In this document: positions 36,340 through 45,800 of the stretch, piece by piece
Numbering within the stretch: position 1 is the stretch's first letter
How the letters are laid out: each line of letters opens with the position of its first letter
From: an uncultured Prevotella sp.
Lineage (GTDB): Bacteria; Bacteroidota; Bacteroidia; Bacteroidales; Bacteroidaceae
Assembly: GCA_900315635.1 (NCBI GenBank)
Contig: OMZV01000014.1
Coordinates: 1-64,000, forward strand
DNA length: 64,000 nt
Direction: 5' to 3'
Notes under the pieces: generated by a model
The model's input: the letters and a program-made list of their open reading frames with translations, nothing else
The model's database searches: none
What the model was told of the DNA's origin: nothing
Translations under genes and position numbers: made by a program

Positions 36340-37443
36340 TTACTTGCTTATAAGGTGATAATACTCTACAGCTCCGAGCAGCCAGCAGCCTGTGCCATAG
36401 TCCTCGAAGTCAGGAACGCTGGTGAAAGTTACAGGCTGACCGGTCGATGGGTCGGCTCCGGTACCCTGGTTGTAACCGAGGAACCCGTTGTCGTGGACGC
36501 AGGAAGCAAGTGCTGTCCATGCGTTGTTGCAGACAGGCAGATACTCGTCGGCGCTGAGCAGACCGTTCTGTATACCCCAAGACATACCGTAGAGGAAGAG
36601 TGCCGTACCGGTCATCTCCGGTCCGGCATAGTTGGTCGACACAAGGCTGGCGTTCCAGAAGCCGTCAGGACGCTGTACTTTCTTGAGTGCATGGCTCATA
36701 AGGAGGTAGTCTTTCTCCAGCTCGACGAAGTACGGGTCGGTAGGTTTCAATGTGCGCATGACACGGACGAGGGCTGCATAGACCCATCCGTTGCCGCGGC
36801 TCCAATAGCAGTTCTTGCCGTCGGGCTCCTTATACGGTGCCTTGTAGACGCTGTCACGCCACCAGAATCCTTCAGCAACATTGAACAGTCCACGGCGGTC
36901 ACGGATGTCGCGGTAGCTCTTCATGGCATAATCAAGGTACCGGCGGTCGCCCGTGAGTTGGGTGTACTTGGCGTAGATAGGCATTGCCATCTGAATGGCA
37001 TCTATCCACCACCAGTAGTCGACACGTCCCGTGGCAATCTGATGGTCGAGGTTCTTCTTCGTCGGCTCTATCATCTTCTTGTTGTGGGTCATGGTGTAAC
37101 GGTCGATATAGGTCTGCTCACAGCACTGGTTGTCAGCGTTGGTATTATCGACAGAGCCGCGGGCGGTCCATTTGTGGAATGAGCCCCAGCGGTCGGTATA
37201 ATCTATATAGGATTTGTCTGGGTCGATGGCATAAAGATCCATCAGCCCTTCGTAGTAGACGGCACGTGTCCAGAGGTTGCTGGTACGTTCCTTTTTGACG
37301 AATGTCGGCTTGGTCGGGTCGGGGTTCTGAGCCATGAAATAGCTGTTGACCCGGCGTGCGAGTGTGAGAATTTGGGTTGTAGACTGTGCCTGTGAAACAA
37401 AGGCAGTACATGCAATCAGCAGAAAAAAGAATAGACGTTTCAT
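36340..37443 (-). CDS. GH105 unsaturated rhamnogalacturonyl hydrolase
   Basis: About 367 residues with a signal peptide (1-20, ending SQAQ). The alpha6/alpha6 barrel carries WWWIDAIQM with the catalytic Asp (D148), SRGNGWVYAALVR and FEDYGTGCWLLGA near the C-terminus. It removes the unsaturated uronic acid from the end of oligosaccharides produced by rhamnogalacturonan lyases. ATG 37443 (MKRLFFFLL) is preferred since it starts the signal peptide; an ATG 27 nt upstream is less likely. A minus-strand TAATTTTG at 37468-37475 fits a -7 box. No lyase gene is in the window. Confidence 0.9.
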   Translation of the reverse strand: MKRLFFFLLIACTAFVSQAQSTTQILTLARRVNSYFMAQNPDPTKPTFVKKERTSNLWTRAVYYEGLMDLYAIDPDKSYIDYTDRWGSFHKWTARGSVDNTNADNQCCEQTYIDRYTMTHNKKMIEPTKKNLDHQIATGRVDYWWWIDAIQMAMPIYAKYTQLTGDRRYLDYAMKSYRDIRDRRGLFNVAEGFWWRDSVYKAPYKEPDGKNCYWSRGNGWVYAALVRVMRTLKPTDPYFVELEKDYLLMSHALKKVQRPDGFWNASLVSTNYAGPEMTGTALFLYGMSWGIQNGLLSADEYLPVCNNAWTALASCVHDNGFLGYNQGTGADPSTGQPVTFTSVPDFEDYGTGCWLLGAVEYYHLISK

Positions 37444-37551
37444 AGTTTTAAGTTGTTTTTCTGCCTGCAAAATTACTACTTAATGTTTCACGCCAACTTT
37501 AATTTTTGTCCTTTTAACTATAAATTTCTGATTGTCTTAGTATTTTGTTCG

Positions 37552-38427
37552 TCAGTTACCTCCGTCACGGAACTCGCTCGGGGTCTTGCCTGTCTTCTGC
37601 TTGAACTTCGTCGAGAAGTAGTCAGGAGTGGAGAAGTCGAGCTGATAGGCAATGTCCTTGACGCTGCGGTTGGTAGTAGCGAGCAAGTCCTTGGCACGCT
37701 GCAGCTTAAGGTCCATCTGATAGTATGCCGGCGAGAGGTTGGTGTATTCCTTGAATATGCGGCGGAACTTGCTGTAGCTGACGCCGAGGCTGGCGGCTAT
37801 CTCCTGGATGGAGAGTGTGGTCTCGAGGTTCTCGCGGATAATTTTTCGGGCACGGTTGACGATATTCTGATCCTCGGAACTGTCCTTCAGCGACTCTGAT
37901 TTCTCGAGTGAGTACATCATTCCGATGAGCCAGTTGACGATTCCCGCCAGGGTCTGCTGCGAATAGACAGGCTCGCTCTCGCTTATCTTCAGGGCGCTCT
38001 CGAACATGTGGACGACCTCGCTATTATAACCTATATAATATATAGGCTTGTCCGGCGACAGGAATCCGGCCTTTACACGGTCGTCGACATTGTGTCCTTT
38101 GAAACCTATCCAGTAGCATTTCCACCCGTCTTCGGACGGACAATAGGAATGCCACTCGCCGGGATAGAGCATGAACATGTCGCCACTGTGCACCTCAGTA
38201 GGTGCGACACTAGCCGAATGGAATGTTCCTTTGCCATCGACAATATACTGCAACTGGTATTCATCGAGCACACGACCGCGCTTCACGTCGAACGAGTAGC
38301 CGTCGGCATGGCCCTTTGTAGGGTATTCTTCACCCGGACCTATCTCCTCATAGCCCACCGTGGATACTGTCAAACCCCACAGACGGTCATGGTCATTAGC
38401 AACAAGGTATTTGAAGTTCTTATTCAT
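37552..38427 (-). CDS. AraC-family transcriptional regulator
   Basis: A 291-residue regulator with an N-terminal cupin-like sugar-sensing domain (about 1-165) and a C-terminal double helix-turn-helix (about 190-291) ending KFKQKTGKTPSEFRDGGN. It sits between the leftward GH105-GH106-rhaD set and the divergent SusC gene. In B. thetaiotaomicron an AraC-type protein, RhaR, activates rhamnose genes; this one is a good candidate for that role (inference by position). A minus-strand TATCTTTG at 38447-38454 is the likely -7 box. Confidence 0.9.
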   Translation of the reverse strand: MNKNFKYLVANDHDRLWGLTVSTVGYEEIGPGEEYPTKGHADGYSFDVKRGRVLDEYQLQYIVDGKGTFHSASVAPTEVHSGDMFMLYPGEWHSYCPSEDGWKCYWIGFKGHNVDDRVKAGFLSPDKPIYYIGYNSEVVHMFESALKISESEPVYSQQTLAGIVNWLIGMMYSLEKSESLKDSSEDQNIVNRARKIIRENLETTLSIQEIAASLGVSYSKFRRIFKEYTNLSPAYYQMDLKLQRAKDLLATTNRSVKDIAYQLDFSTPDYFSTKFKQKTGKTPSEFRDGGN

Positions 38428-38552
38428 AAGTTTATATAATGTGGTGCAAAGATAATGAATTTTTCAGAAGAAAAAGCCAAACTCGATGTAATTATGAACA
38501 GAATTAAAAGTAACAAAATCAAAAATTCAAGTAACAAAATGATAAAGCACTT

Positions 38553-38560
38553 TAATTTTG
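38553..38560 (+). promoter_or_regulatory. -7 box of the susC operon
   Basis: TAATTTTG at 38553-38560, about 90 nt before the susC ATG. No clear TTTG stands upstream, as expected for a promoter that needs an activator such as the adjacent AraC protein. Confidence 0.45.
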
Positions 38561-38652
38561 CATCGATATATGGAAAGACCTTAACTAAGCGAACAGTACA
38601 AATAAGGAAATTCAAAACCAAAATCAATATCAATCTTTAAAACAAATCGTCT

Positions 38653-41600
38653 ATGAATCTAACATTCAAAAGGGTCTCTTCGGCTCTAATGTTAAGTCTC
38701 GTATGCTTTGCTGGCTATGCCCAACAAACGATAACGGGAAACGTGAAGGATGCTAGTGGCGAACCGATGATCGGTGTTACCATTTTGGCCGACGGTCAGG
38801 CAGTTGCCATTACCGACATTGACGGAAACTTCTCTGTTCCGAATGTCAAGTCATCCACAGCTCTCACATTCAGCTACGTAGGCTATCTCGACCAGAAGGT
38901 CAAGGTAGGCAACCAGTCTTCATTCAACATCACGATGAAGGAAGACCAGGAGCAACTCGACGAAGTTGTCGTTGTGGGTTACGGTACCATGAAGAAACGC
39001 GACCTCACCGGTTCTGTAGCTTCAGTAAAATCTGACGACATCGCCCACGTCGCCGCTGCCAACGCCATGCAGGCTATGCAGGCCAAGGTTCCTGGTGTCG
39101 ACCTTACCCAGAGTGATGGTCAGGCTGGTGGAGGCATCAGCATCAAACTCCGTGGTAACCGTTCTATCCTCGGCAGCAATGACCCACTGGTCATCGTCGA
39201 CGGTGTTGAATATGGCTCTACCATCGATATTAACCCTAGCGACATCGAGAGCATGGACATCCTGAAGGATGCCGCTTCGACAGCCATCTATGGTACACGT
39301 GGTGCAAACGGTGTCATCATCATCACAACAAAGCGTGGCCAGGCTGGTAAGACTCGCGTAAACTTCAGCTTCTACAACAGTTGGAACTCTCCTACAAGCA
39401 AGGCTACATCTATGTATGGCGACCGCGAGGTACAGCGTCTTATCGACAGAAGTGAGTATCAGCAGAACTATAAGACTTACGCTGAGACAGGTACTTGGGG
39501 CACAGCAGTTGTTACTCCTGAGGATGTACTCACCGAGAAGCTTGCCGACGATACTCCTACTCTCGACATCTACAAGGACAAGTCGTACACTGACTGGGGC
39601 GACTTGCTGCTGAAGAACAGCACAACGCAGGACTATGAGCTCGGCGTCAGCGGCGGTAACGAGAAGACAAACTTCAACATCAGCCTCGGTATGATGAACG
39701 ACCGCGGATTGATGAAGAACGATAAGATGAACCGTTACAACGGACGCGCCAACATCGACCACCGTATCAACAAGATCTTCAAGGTTGGTACTTCTCTGCA
39801 GTTCACCTACAAGAGCAACGACAAGCGTAACTCAGGCGTTTACTCTCAGGCTCTGAAGATGACCTCTATCACTCATCCGTACCTCAACGACGGTACTATC
39901 AACGCTACTCCAAACCCATGGTACGCCGCTCACTGCTCACCACTGCTCGACGACGTTCCGGGAGCTTACCAGCGTAACATTGAGTCTACACGCTTCTTCG
40001 GAAACGTTTATGCTGAGGTTACCCCGTTCAAGGGTCTGAACTTCCGTTCACAGTTCGCTGTCAACCGCAACAACAGCCGTGACGGTCTCTATCAGGACTA
40101 TCAGAGCCAGGGTCGTTACCAGGCTCCGTCAACCAACTATATCAGCTCGACAAACCGCACTGTTACCCGCTACACTTGGGATAACACCCTGAGCTATAAC
40201 ACAGACTTCGGTTCTGACAAACATGACTTCACTGCCCTCCTCGGACATGAAATCTGGCAGGACATCGCTGAGCAGACTCATGTCTACGGTGATGCCGGTA
40301 CAACTCACTACTATGAGAGTTCGTTCTATGACCTGAGCAAGATCAGCTCGCCGACTGTTGAGAATGAGTACACCAAGCAGAACATGGTTTCTGTATTCGG
40401 CCGTATCAACTACAGCTACCTTGGCAAGTACCTCCTCCAGGCTTCTCTCCGTGCCGATGGTTCTTCAACCCTCGCCAATGGTCATAAGTGGGGATGGTTC
40501 CCATCTGTATCACTCGGCTGGCGTATATCTGAGGAGAAATTCATGCAGGGCGCTAAGTCTTGGTTGAGCAACCTGAAGCTCCGTGCTTCTTGGGGTCTCT
40601 CTGGTAACGCTGCCATCGATCCGTACTCTACTCTCGGTGCTCTTTCTGCATACAACGTTTACTACTATCTCGGTGGTAACGATGTCGTAGGTAAGATTCC
40701 TTCTTCAATGTCAAACAAGAACCTTACATGGGAGAAGACCTCTTCATTCGATGTAGGACTTGACTATGGATTCCTCGACGGACGTATCAACGGTACCCTC
40801 GACCTCTATTGGAACCACACTTACGACCTGTTGTTCTACAAGACAGCTCCTGCTTCTTCTGTATTCCCAAGCGTTATCGACAACATCGGTAAGACAAAGG
40901 GATTCGGTGTTGAGGTTGGACTTAACGCTGACATCATCCGCACTAAGGACTTCAACTGGAACGCTGCACTGTCATACTCTCACATGACTGACGAAATCAC
41001 TGAGCTCACTGAAGGTGTTGACATGTACCTCACCGGTACAACAGCACGTGCCGTAGGCGAGCGTGTGAATACATTCTATGATTACAAGGCTCTCGGCACA
41101 TGGGGAATCGGCGAGTTCCAGAAGGAGCTTGAGCGCTATGAGGCTGAAGGCATTACTCCTAGCTTCCCTGCTCACTACGGTGACCCGGGTACTCTGAAGA
41201 TTGCCGACGTGAACAACGACGGCAAGATTGACGCCGACCACGATAAGATCTTCTATGACAAGGATCCTGACCATATCTTCGGTCTGAATAATACATTCTC
41301 TTATAAGGACTTCTCTCTGAGCGTACAGATGATGGCTCGTATCGGTGGTTACATCGAGTACGGAATGAACAATCAGCTGAACTACGAGTCGGCTAACTGG
41401 GGTGACATCGACTACTGGACTCCTACAAACCAGAACGCTAAGTTCCCAAGCCCGGGACTCGGAGCTGACCAGCAGTGGACTTACAACACATACCAGTCTT
41501 CACTGATGTACGAGAAGGCAAACTTCTTCAAGATTAAGGACATCACTCTTGCCTACAATCTGCCGAAGAACTGGATTCGCCACATCGCTATGACATCAGC

Positions 41601-41730
41601 ACGCGTTTATCTGTCAATGAAGAACTTCATCACCTTCAGCGACATCGACGACTACGACCCAGAGCGCGGCGGTAGCATCGCATTCCCATTGCAGAAGCAA
41701 GTCGTACTTGGTCTAAATGTTGAATTCTAA
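38653..41730 (+). CDS. SusC/RagA-type TonB-dependent outer membrane receptor
   Basis: A 1025-residue outer membrane transporter. Signal peptide 1-23; a carboxypeptidase-D-like domain (GNVKDASGEPMIGVTILADG), the TonB-box region (DEVVVVGYGTMKKRDLTGSV), the plug with ILKDAASTAIYGTRGANGVI, then a 22-strand barrel. It imports oligosaccharides, with the SusD-like lipoprotein as lid, powered by TonB. Its surroundings point to rhamnogalacturonan fragments. There is no N-terminal STN domain, so it is not of the anti-sigma signalling type. Confidence 0.96.
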   Translation: MNLTFKRVSSALMLSLVCFAGYAQQTITGNVKDASGEPMIGVTILADGQAVAITDIDGNFSVPNVKSSTALTFSYVGYLDQKVKVGNQSSFNITMKEDQEQLDEVVVVGYGTMKKRDLTGSVASVKSDDIAHVAAANAMQAMQAKVPGVDLTQSDGQAGGGISIKLRGNRSILGSNDPLVIVDGVEYGSTIDINPSDIESMDILKDAASTAIYGTRGANGVIIITTKRGQAGKTRVNFSFYNSWNSPTSKATSMYGDREVQRLIDRSEYQQNYKTYAETGTWGTAVVTPEDVLTEKLADDTPTLDIYKDKSYTDWGDLLLKNSTTQDYELGVSGGNEKTNFNISLGMMNDRGLMKNDKMNRYNGRANIDHRINKIFKVGTSLQFTYKSNDKRNSGVYSQALKMTSITHPYLNDGTINATPNPWYAAHCSPLLDDVPGAYQRNIESTRFFGNVYAEVTPFKGLNFRSQFAVNRNNSRDGLYQDYQSQGRYQAPSTNYISSTNRTVTRYTWDNTLSYNTDFGSDKHDFTALLGHEIWQDIAEQTHVYGDAGTTHYYESSFYDLSKISSPTVENEYTKQNMVSVFGRINYSYLGKYLLQASLRADGSSTLANGHKWGWFPSVSLGWRISEEKFMQGAKSWLSNLKLRASWGLSGNAAIDPYSTLGALSAYNVYYYLGGNDVVGKIPSSMSNKNLTWEKTSSFDVGLDYGFLDGRINGTLDLYWNHTYDLLFYKTAPASSVFPSVIDNIGKTKGFGVEVGLNADIIRTKDFNWNAALSYSHMTDEITELTEGVDMYLTGTTARAVGERVNTFYDYKALGTWGIGEFQKELERYEAEGITPSFPAHYGDPGTLKIADVNNDGKIDADHDKIFYDKDPDHIFGLNNTFSYKDFSLSVQMMARIGGYIEYGMNNQLNYESANWGDIDYWTPTNQNAKFPSPGLGADQQWTYNTYQSSLMYEKANFFKIKDITLAYNLPKNWIRHIAMTSARVYLSMKNFITFSDIDDYDPERGGSIAFPLQKQVVLGLNVEF

Positions 41731-41744
41731 AAAACCGAATACTT

Positions 41745-43796
41745 ATGAAATCTAAATTATATTTGATGATGGCCGCTGCCGCCCTGACCCTGGGCGCAAC
41801 TACATCTTGCTCTGACTATCTGGAAGAGAACAACAAGGTGGGTTCAACGGCTGACCTGACATACAATACTAAGTCGGGTATTGAGGGACTCGTTGCCAGC
41901 TGCTACAGCTTCGCACGCGGCTGGTACGGCAAGGAAGCCGGACTGGGTCTGTCTGAAATGGGAACTGACCTGTTCTATTATGGTTACGATAACAAGCAGA
42001 AATCTCTCTGCCAATACAACATAACTCCTGAGGCTCTCGACGACAACTCTAAGGATAATCCTTGCCTCGACCACTATTGGGAGATGTTCTATGACGCTTG
42101 CGATGTCTGCAACAATGCCATTGAGCAGGTAAACAAGAATACTCAGATCGACGAGAACACTAAGTCGCAGTTTCTCGGCGAGACTTACTTCCTCCGTGCG
42201 TTCTACTATTTCCACATGGTGAACATCTGGGGTGACATTCCTTACAACGACGCTCCTATCACTTCGCAGAACCTTGCTCCGGTAAAGACTCCGCAGAACG
42301 AGGTTTACGGAAAGATTCTTGCCGACCTCGACGAGAGTATCAAGGACTTTGAGGCTGCCGACTACAAGACAAAGGCTGACGGACGTGCCAACTATTGGGC
42401 TGCACGTGCTTTCAAGGCTCGCGTTCTGTTGTATGCTGCCAGCTGGCTCGGTGGTCAGCTCAACGAGCAGGTTGCCGGCAACGACAACTACTCTTCTATG
42501 AGCACAAACGGTCTGTATCAGGCTGCAATGAACGAGGCTGACGCTGTCATCAACTCTGGCTACGCTTCATTCTACAGCAACTACAATGATGTATGGTCAA
42601 TGAAGAACGAGAGCTACGAGACCAACAACGAGGCTCTGTTCGGAATCACATACTCACAGGATTTGAAGTCTACAGTTAACTGCATTCCTTACCGCTACCG
42701 TACTGACGCAAGCGGCGACCCAATGAAGTACTGCTCACTCATCACACGTACAGGTTACACCCGTGGCGGCTCTGCTATGTTGCTGATGTTCGTTCCTATG
42801 TGGAACAATGGTGCTACCGATGTTGGTAACAACAAGAACAACACTACATCTGCATTCATCCGTTCTACCGGTGAGTCTTCTTCTTACATCAAGAGCGCAT
42901 CTACAGGCAAGAACGTATTCGTAGCCGACAAGTACTCTCCTTACGGCCGTGGTTTCACACGTTACCTCCCGTCACTGCACCTGTGGCAGCTGCTTGAGGA
43001 GCACAAGGCTACCGACCAGCGTTGCGAGGGCACACTGCTCGACCACTACGATGTAGCTAGCCCTGACCTCTACAAGAACGTTTCTAAGTGCTATCCTGAC
43101 ATGCAGCAGGATACCCTTATCTACTACTCTCCGCTCGACGGCGACTCTCCTGAAGGAAAGGCTGCTCAGGCTTGGGCTAAGGGTAAGTATCGTATCCAGT
43201 TTGCTGCAGGCGGCGACATCCCTGTTTACACAAGCATGGACCCGGCAACAGCAAAGCCAACAGAGGCTGCAAAGGCAACATCTGATGTCTACGGCGACAA
43301 CCGTTACAATACTTATAAGATTGGTGGATGGTGCTCATTCCCTGGTATCAAGAAGTTCCTTGACAACGTTTATGACCCGAACTATCCTACACACGACATC
43401 TCTAGCCGTGACGCTATCGTAATGCGTCTGCCGGAGCTCTACCTCATCAAGGCTGAGTGCCAGGTTGCCCTCGGCGACGGTGCCGGCGCAATGACTACAA
43501 TCAACCAGCTGCGTACCGTTCGTGCCAAGGCAGGTACTGACAATACTCTTAAGGGCAACGCTACTATCGACACCATCCTCAGCGAGCGTGCTATCGAGCT
43601 CTGCGGTGAGCAGATGCGTTGGTTCGACCTTAAGCGTACAGGCAAACTCTATGAGTATGTTGCTAAGTACAATGCTCAGGCTTCTCCACAGCTCAACGCT
43701 GATGCAAGTCACCACTTCCTCTATCGGCCAATTCCACAGGATGAGATGGATGCTGTCACAGATCCTGATGTATTCAAGCAGAACCCAGGCTATTAA
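41745..43796 (+). CDS. SusD/RagB-type outer membrane glycan-binding lipoprotein
   Basis: A 683-residue lipoprotein: the signal peptide ends in the lipobox LGATTSC. SusD helices with ETYFLRAFYYFHMVNIWGDI and the C-terminal RAIELCGEQMRWFDLKRTGK block are typical. It holds oligosaccharides at the surface and covers the SusC channel. It starts 14 nt after the susC stop. At 683 residues it is longer than SusD itself, with an extra stretch in the middle that might widen the binding site. A strong terminator follows. Confidence 0.95.
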   Translation: MKSKLYLMMAAAALTLGATTSCSDYLEENNKVGSTADLTYNTKSGIEGLVASCYSFARGWYGKEAGLGLSEMGTDLFYYGYDNKQKSLCQYNITPEALDDNSKDNPCLDHYWEMFYDACDVCNNAIEQVNKNTQIDENTKSQFLGETYFLRAFYYFHMVNIWGDIPYNDAPITSQNLAPVKTPQNEVYGKILADLDESIKDFEAADYKTKADGRANYWAARAFKARVLLYAASWLGGQLNEQVAGNDNYSSMSTNGLYQAAMNEADAVINSGYASFYSNYNDVWSMKNESYETNNEALFGITYSQDLKSTVNCIPYRYRTDASGDPMKYCSLITRTGYTRGGSAMLLMFVPMWNNGATDVGNNKNNTTSAFIRSTGESSSYIKSASTGKNVFVADKYSPYGRGFTRYLPSLHLWQLLEEHKATDQRCEGTLLDHYDVASPDLYKNVSKCYPDMQQDTLIYYSPLDGDSPEGKAAQAWAKGKYRIQFAAGGDIPVYTSMDPATAKPTEAAKATSDVYGDNRYNTYKIGGWCSFPGIKKFLDNVYDPNYPTHDISSRDAIVMRLPELYLIKAECQVALGDGAGAMTTINQLRTVRAKAGTDNTLKGNATIDTILSERAIELCGEQMRWFDLKRTGKLYEYVAKYNAQASPQLNADASHHFLYRPIPQDEMDAVTDPDVFKQNPGY

Positions 43797-43847
43797 TTCT
43801 ATAAATAGGTTATTAGCCTATACTGTAAGGTATTAGATTTTTCAGGC

Positions 43848-43886
43848 GAGGGCATGTGCCGCAAGGCGCATGCCCTCTTTCTTTTG
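43848..43886 (+). terminator. Terminator after susD
   Basis: GAGGGCATG (43848-43856) pairs with CATGCCCTC (43869-43877), followed by TTTCTTTT. It separates the susC-susD transcript from the GH28 and rhamnose genes. Confidence 0.85.
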
Positions 43887-43965
43887 TCCTTATTTTTACC
43901 CGTATTTTTGCCAAATAACCAAGAATCAAAATCATTTTATCAAGCCACAACCTCTTTAAACACAC

Positions 43966-43973
43966 TAACTTTG
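43966..43973 (+). promoter_or_regulatory. -7 box of GH28-rhamnose operon
   Basis: TAACTTTG at 43966-43973, 47 nt before the GH28 ATG. The -33 site is not clear. Confidence 0.45.
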
Positions 43974-44020
43974 CATCTGAACAAAATAAATAGGACAATC
44001 CTTTACAACTAATCACTAAA

Positions 44021-45343
44021 ATGCAAGCTAACTACTTCATAAGAACATTAATGGCGTTGTTTCTCACTCTGACAACCGTAAATGCCGGAGCGGAGAACTG
44101 GCCGGACGGAACAAAGATTGACTCTTGGTTCGCCAACACTTCAAAGGTTGATGTCAACACGCTAGGCAAGCAATACGTAATCACCGATTATGGTGTCAGC
44201 ACCGACTCTACGATTGTGCAGACAGCTGCCATTCAGGCTGTCATAGACAAGGCGTCAGAAAATGGTGGAGGCGTTATCGTCATACCTCGTGGTACATTCA
44301 TTACCGGCTCGCTGTTCTTCAAGCCGAAGACTCATCTGCATCTCGTTGAAGGCGCAAAGCTGAAAGGTTCTGACCGCATCACGAATTTCAAGATACTTGA
44401 AACTCGAATAGAAGGTGAGACATGTCCGTACTTTGCTGCCGTTATCAACGCCGACCATGTCGATGGATTCACCATTACAGGCAAAGGAACAATCGACGGC
44501 AATGGCTATAACTACTGGGATGAGTTCTGGATTCGCAGGAAATGGAACCGCCAATGCACGAACAAGGATGCGCAACGTCCTCGTCTGGTGTATATATCCA
44601 ACTGCAGCAACGTCACCGTACAAGACGTACACCTCATTAACAGTCCGTTCTGGACCAACCACGTTTACAACAGCGACCACGTCCGCTACCTCGACTGTTA
44701 CATCTATGCTCCTACATCTGGCGTAAAGGCGCCAAGCTCCGACGCTATCGACATTGACAAATGCCATGACTTCCTTGTCGATGGTTGCTATATGAACGTC
44801 AATGACGACGCCGTAGTCCTCAAAGGCGGCAAGGGCACATACGCCGATACAATGTCTGTCAACGGTCCGGTTGAGCGCGTTATAATACAAAACTGCCAGT
44901 ACGACACTGTACATGGTATGCTCACCCTTGGCTCTGAGAGTCTTCACGACCGCAATATAATTCTCCGCAACTGCAACAGCCGCAATGCCAACCGTGTTCT
45001 ATGGTTGAAGATGCGTCCTGACACCCCACAGCAATACGAGTACGTAACCGTCGAAGGAATAACCGGCAAGGCAAAGAGCTTTCTCGTAATACGTCCTTGG
45101 ACTCAGTTCTTCAAACCGCTTAAACGCGACGACATGCCGGAATCATTCTGCCGTCACATCACTATTCGCAACGTCAACATGGACTGCGACAACTTCTTCG
45201 ATGTGGGAACAAGTGACAAGTACGACCTTTGTGACTTCACATTCGAGAACATCAACGTCACCGACAAGAAGTTGGCATTCGATCCGAACATGATACCGGA
45301 GACGAAAGTCAAGAACGTTGTCATCAATAATGTAAAGCACTAG
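44021..45343 (+). CDS. GH28 polygalacturonase/rhamnogalacturonan hydrolase
   Basis: A 440-residue secreted enzyme with a signal peptide (1-25). The right-handed beta-helix carries the GH28 aspartates: APSSDAIDID (D241), NVNDDAVVLKGG (D262, D263), then VHGMLTLGSES (H298) and RVLWLKMRP as the RIK-like site. It hydrolyses alpha-linked galacturonate in pectin; the cluster suggests the rhamnogalacturonan backbone or its oligosaccharides. It lies 60 nt before rhaM. Confidence 0.92.
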   Translation: MQANYFIRTLMALFLTLTTVNAGAENWPDGTKIDSWFANTSKVDVNTLGKQYVITDYGVSTDSTIVQTAAIQAVIDKASENGGGVIVIPRGTFITGSLFFKPKTHLHLVEGAKLKGSDRITNFKILETRIEGETCPYFAAVINADHVDGFTITGKGTIDGNGYNYWDEFWIRRKWNRQCTNKDAQRPRLVYISNCSNVTVQDVHLINSPFWTNHVYNSDHVRYLDCYIYAPTSGVKAPSSDAIDIDKCHDFLVDGCYMNVNDDAVVLKGGKGTYADTMSVNGPVERVIIQNCQYDTVHGMLTLGSESLHDRNIILRNCNSRNANRVLWLKMRPDTPQQYEYVTVEGITGKAKSFLVIRPWTQFFKPLKRDDMPESFCRHITIRNVNMDCDNFFDVGTSDKYDLCDFTFENINVTDKKLAFDPNMIPETKVKNVVINNVKH

Positions 45344-45403
45344 CGTACTTCATAACAGATTCAACACTATAAAACAGATAATCCAACCAACTAAATACTA
45401 ACT

Positions 45404-45724
45404 ATGAAAAGATTCGCATTTAAGATGTACCTTAAACCAGGCTGCGAGAAAGAATACGCAAAACGCCACGCAGCCATCTGGCCTGAGCTTAAGAAGATGA
45501 TTAGTGAAGACCAGGGTGTAAGCAACTACAGCATATTCTGGGACAAAGAGACAAACCTGCTCTTCGCTTATCAGGAGTGCTCCAAAGATACCAACAGCCA
45601 GGACACAACCGACGTAGACCCTATAACACAGAAATGGTGGGACATGATGGCTGATATTATGGACACGAATAAGGACAACTCTCCTGTAAGCATTCCTCTA
45701 GAGGAATTGTTCCACATGGACTAA
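45404..45724 (+). CDS. rhaM: L-rhamnose mutarotase
   Basis: A 106-residue dimeric ferredoxin-fold protein. FKMYLKPGCEKEYAKRHAAIWPEL carries the conserved Tyr/His of the family, and QKWWDMMADIM is the C-terminal signature. It interconverts the alpha and beta forms of L-rhamnose, feeding rhaA. First of the rightward rhamnose genes after GH28. Confidence 0.96.
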   Translation: MKRFAFKMYLKPGCEKEYAKRHAAIWPELKKMISEDQGVSNYSIFWDKETNLLFAYQECSKDTNSQDTTDVDPITQKWWDMMADIMDTNKDNSPVSIPLEELFHMD

Positions 45725-45726
45725 GG

Positions 45727-45786
45727 GAGAAAGGTATTTCCTCTTCAAGCCTTCCCAAAGGGGGAAAGATGTTTAATCACCTAATT
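45727..45786. repeat. G/C palindrome repeat, copy 3 (degenerate)
   Basis: AAGCCTTCCCAAAGGGGGAA followed by AGATGTTTAATCACC matches the family. It lies in the rhaM-rhaB spacer. Confidence 0.6.
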
Positions 45787-45800
45787 TAATTAAACAAATA

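Noticed and set aside
38455-38640. A 61-codon frame upstream of susC
   Set aside because: It overlaps the promoter region, is A/T-rich and lysine/asparagine-heavy as expected by chance, and has no sensible start signal.
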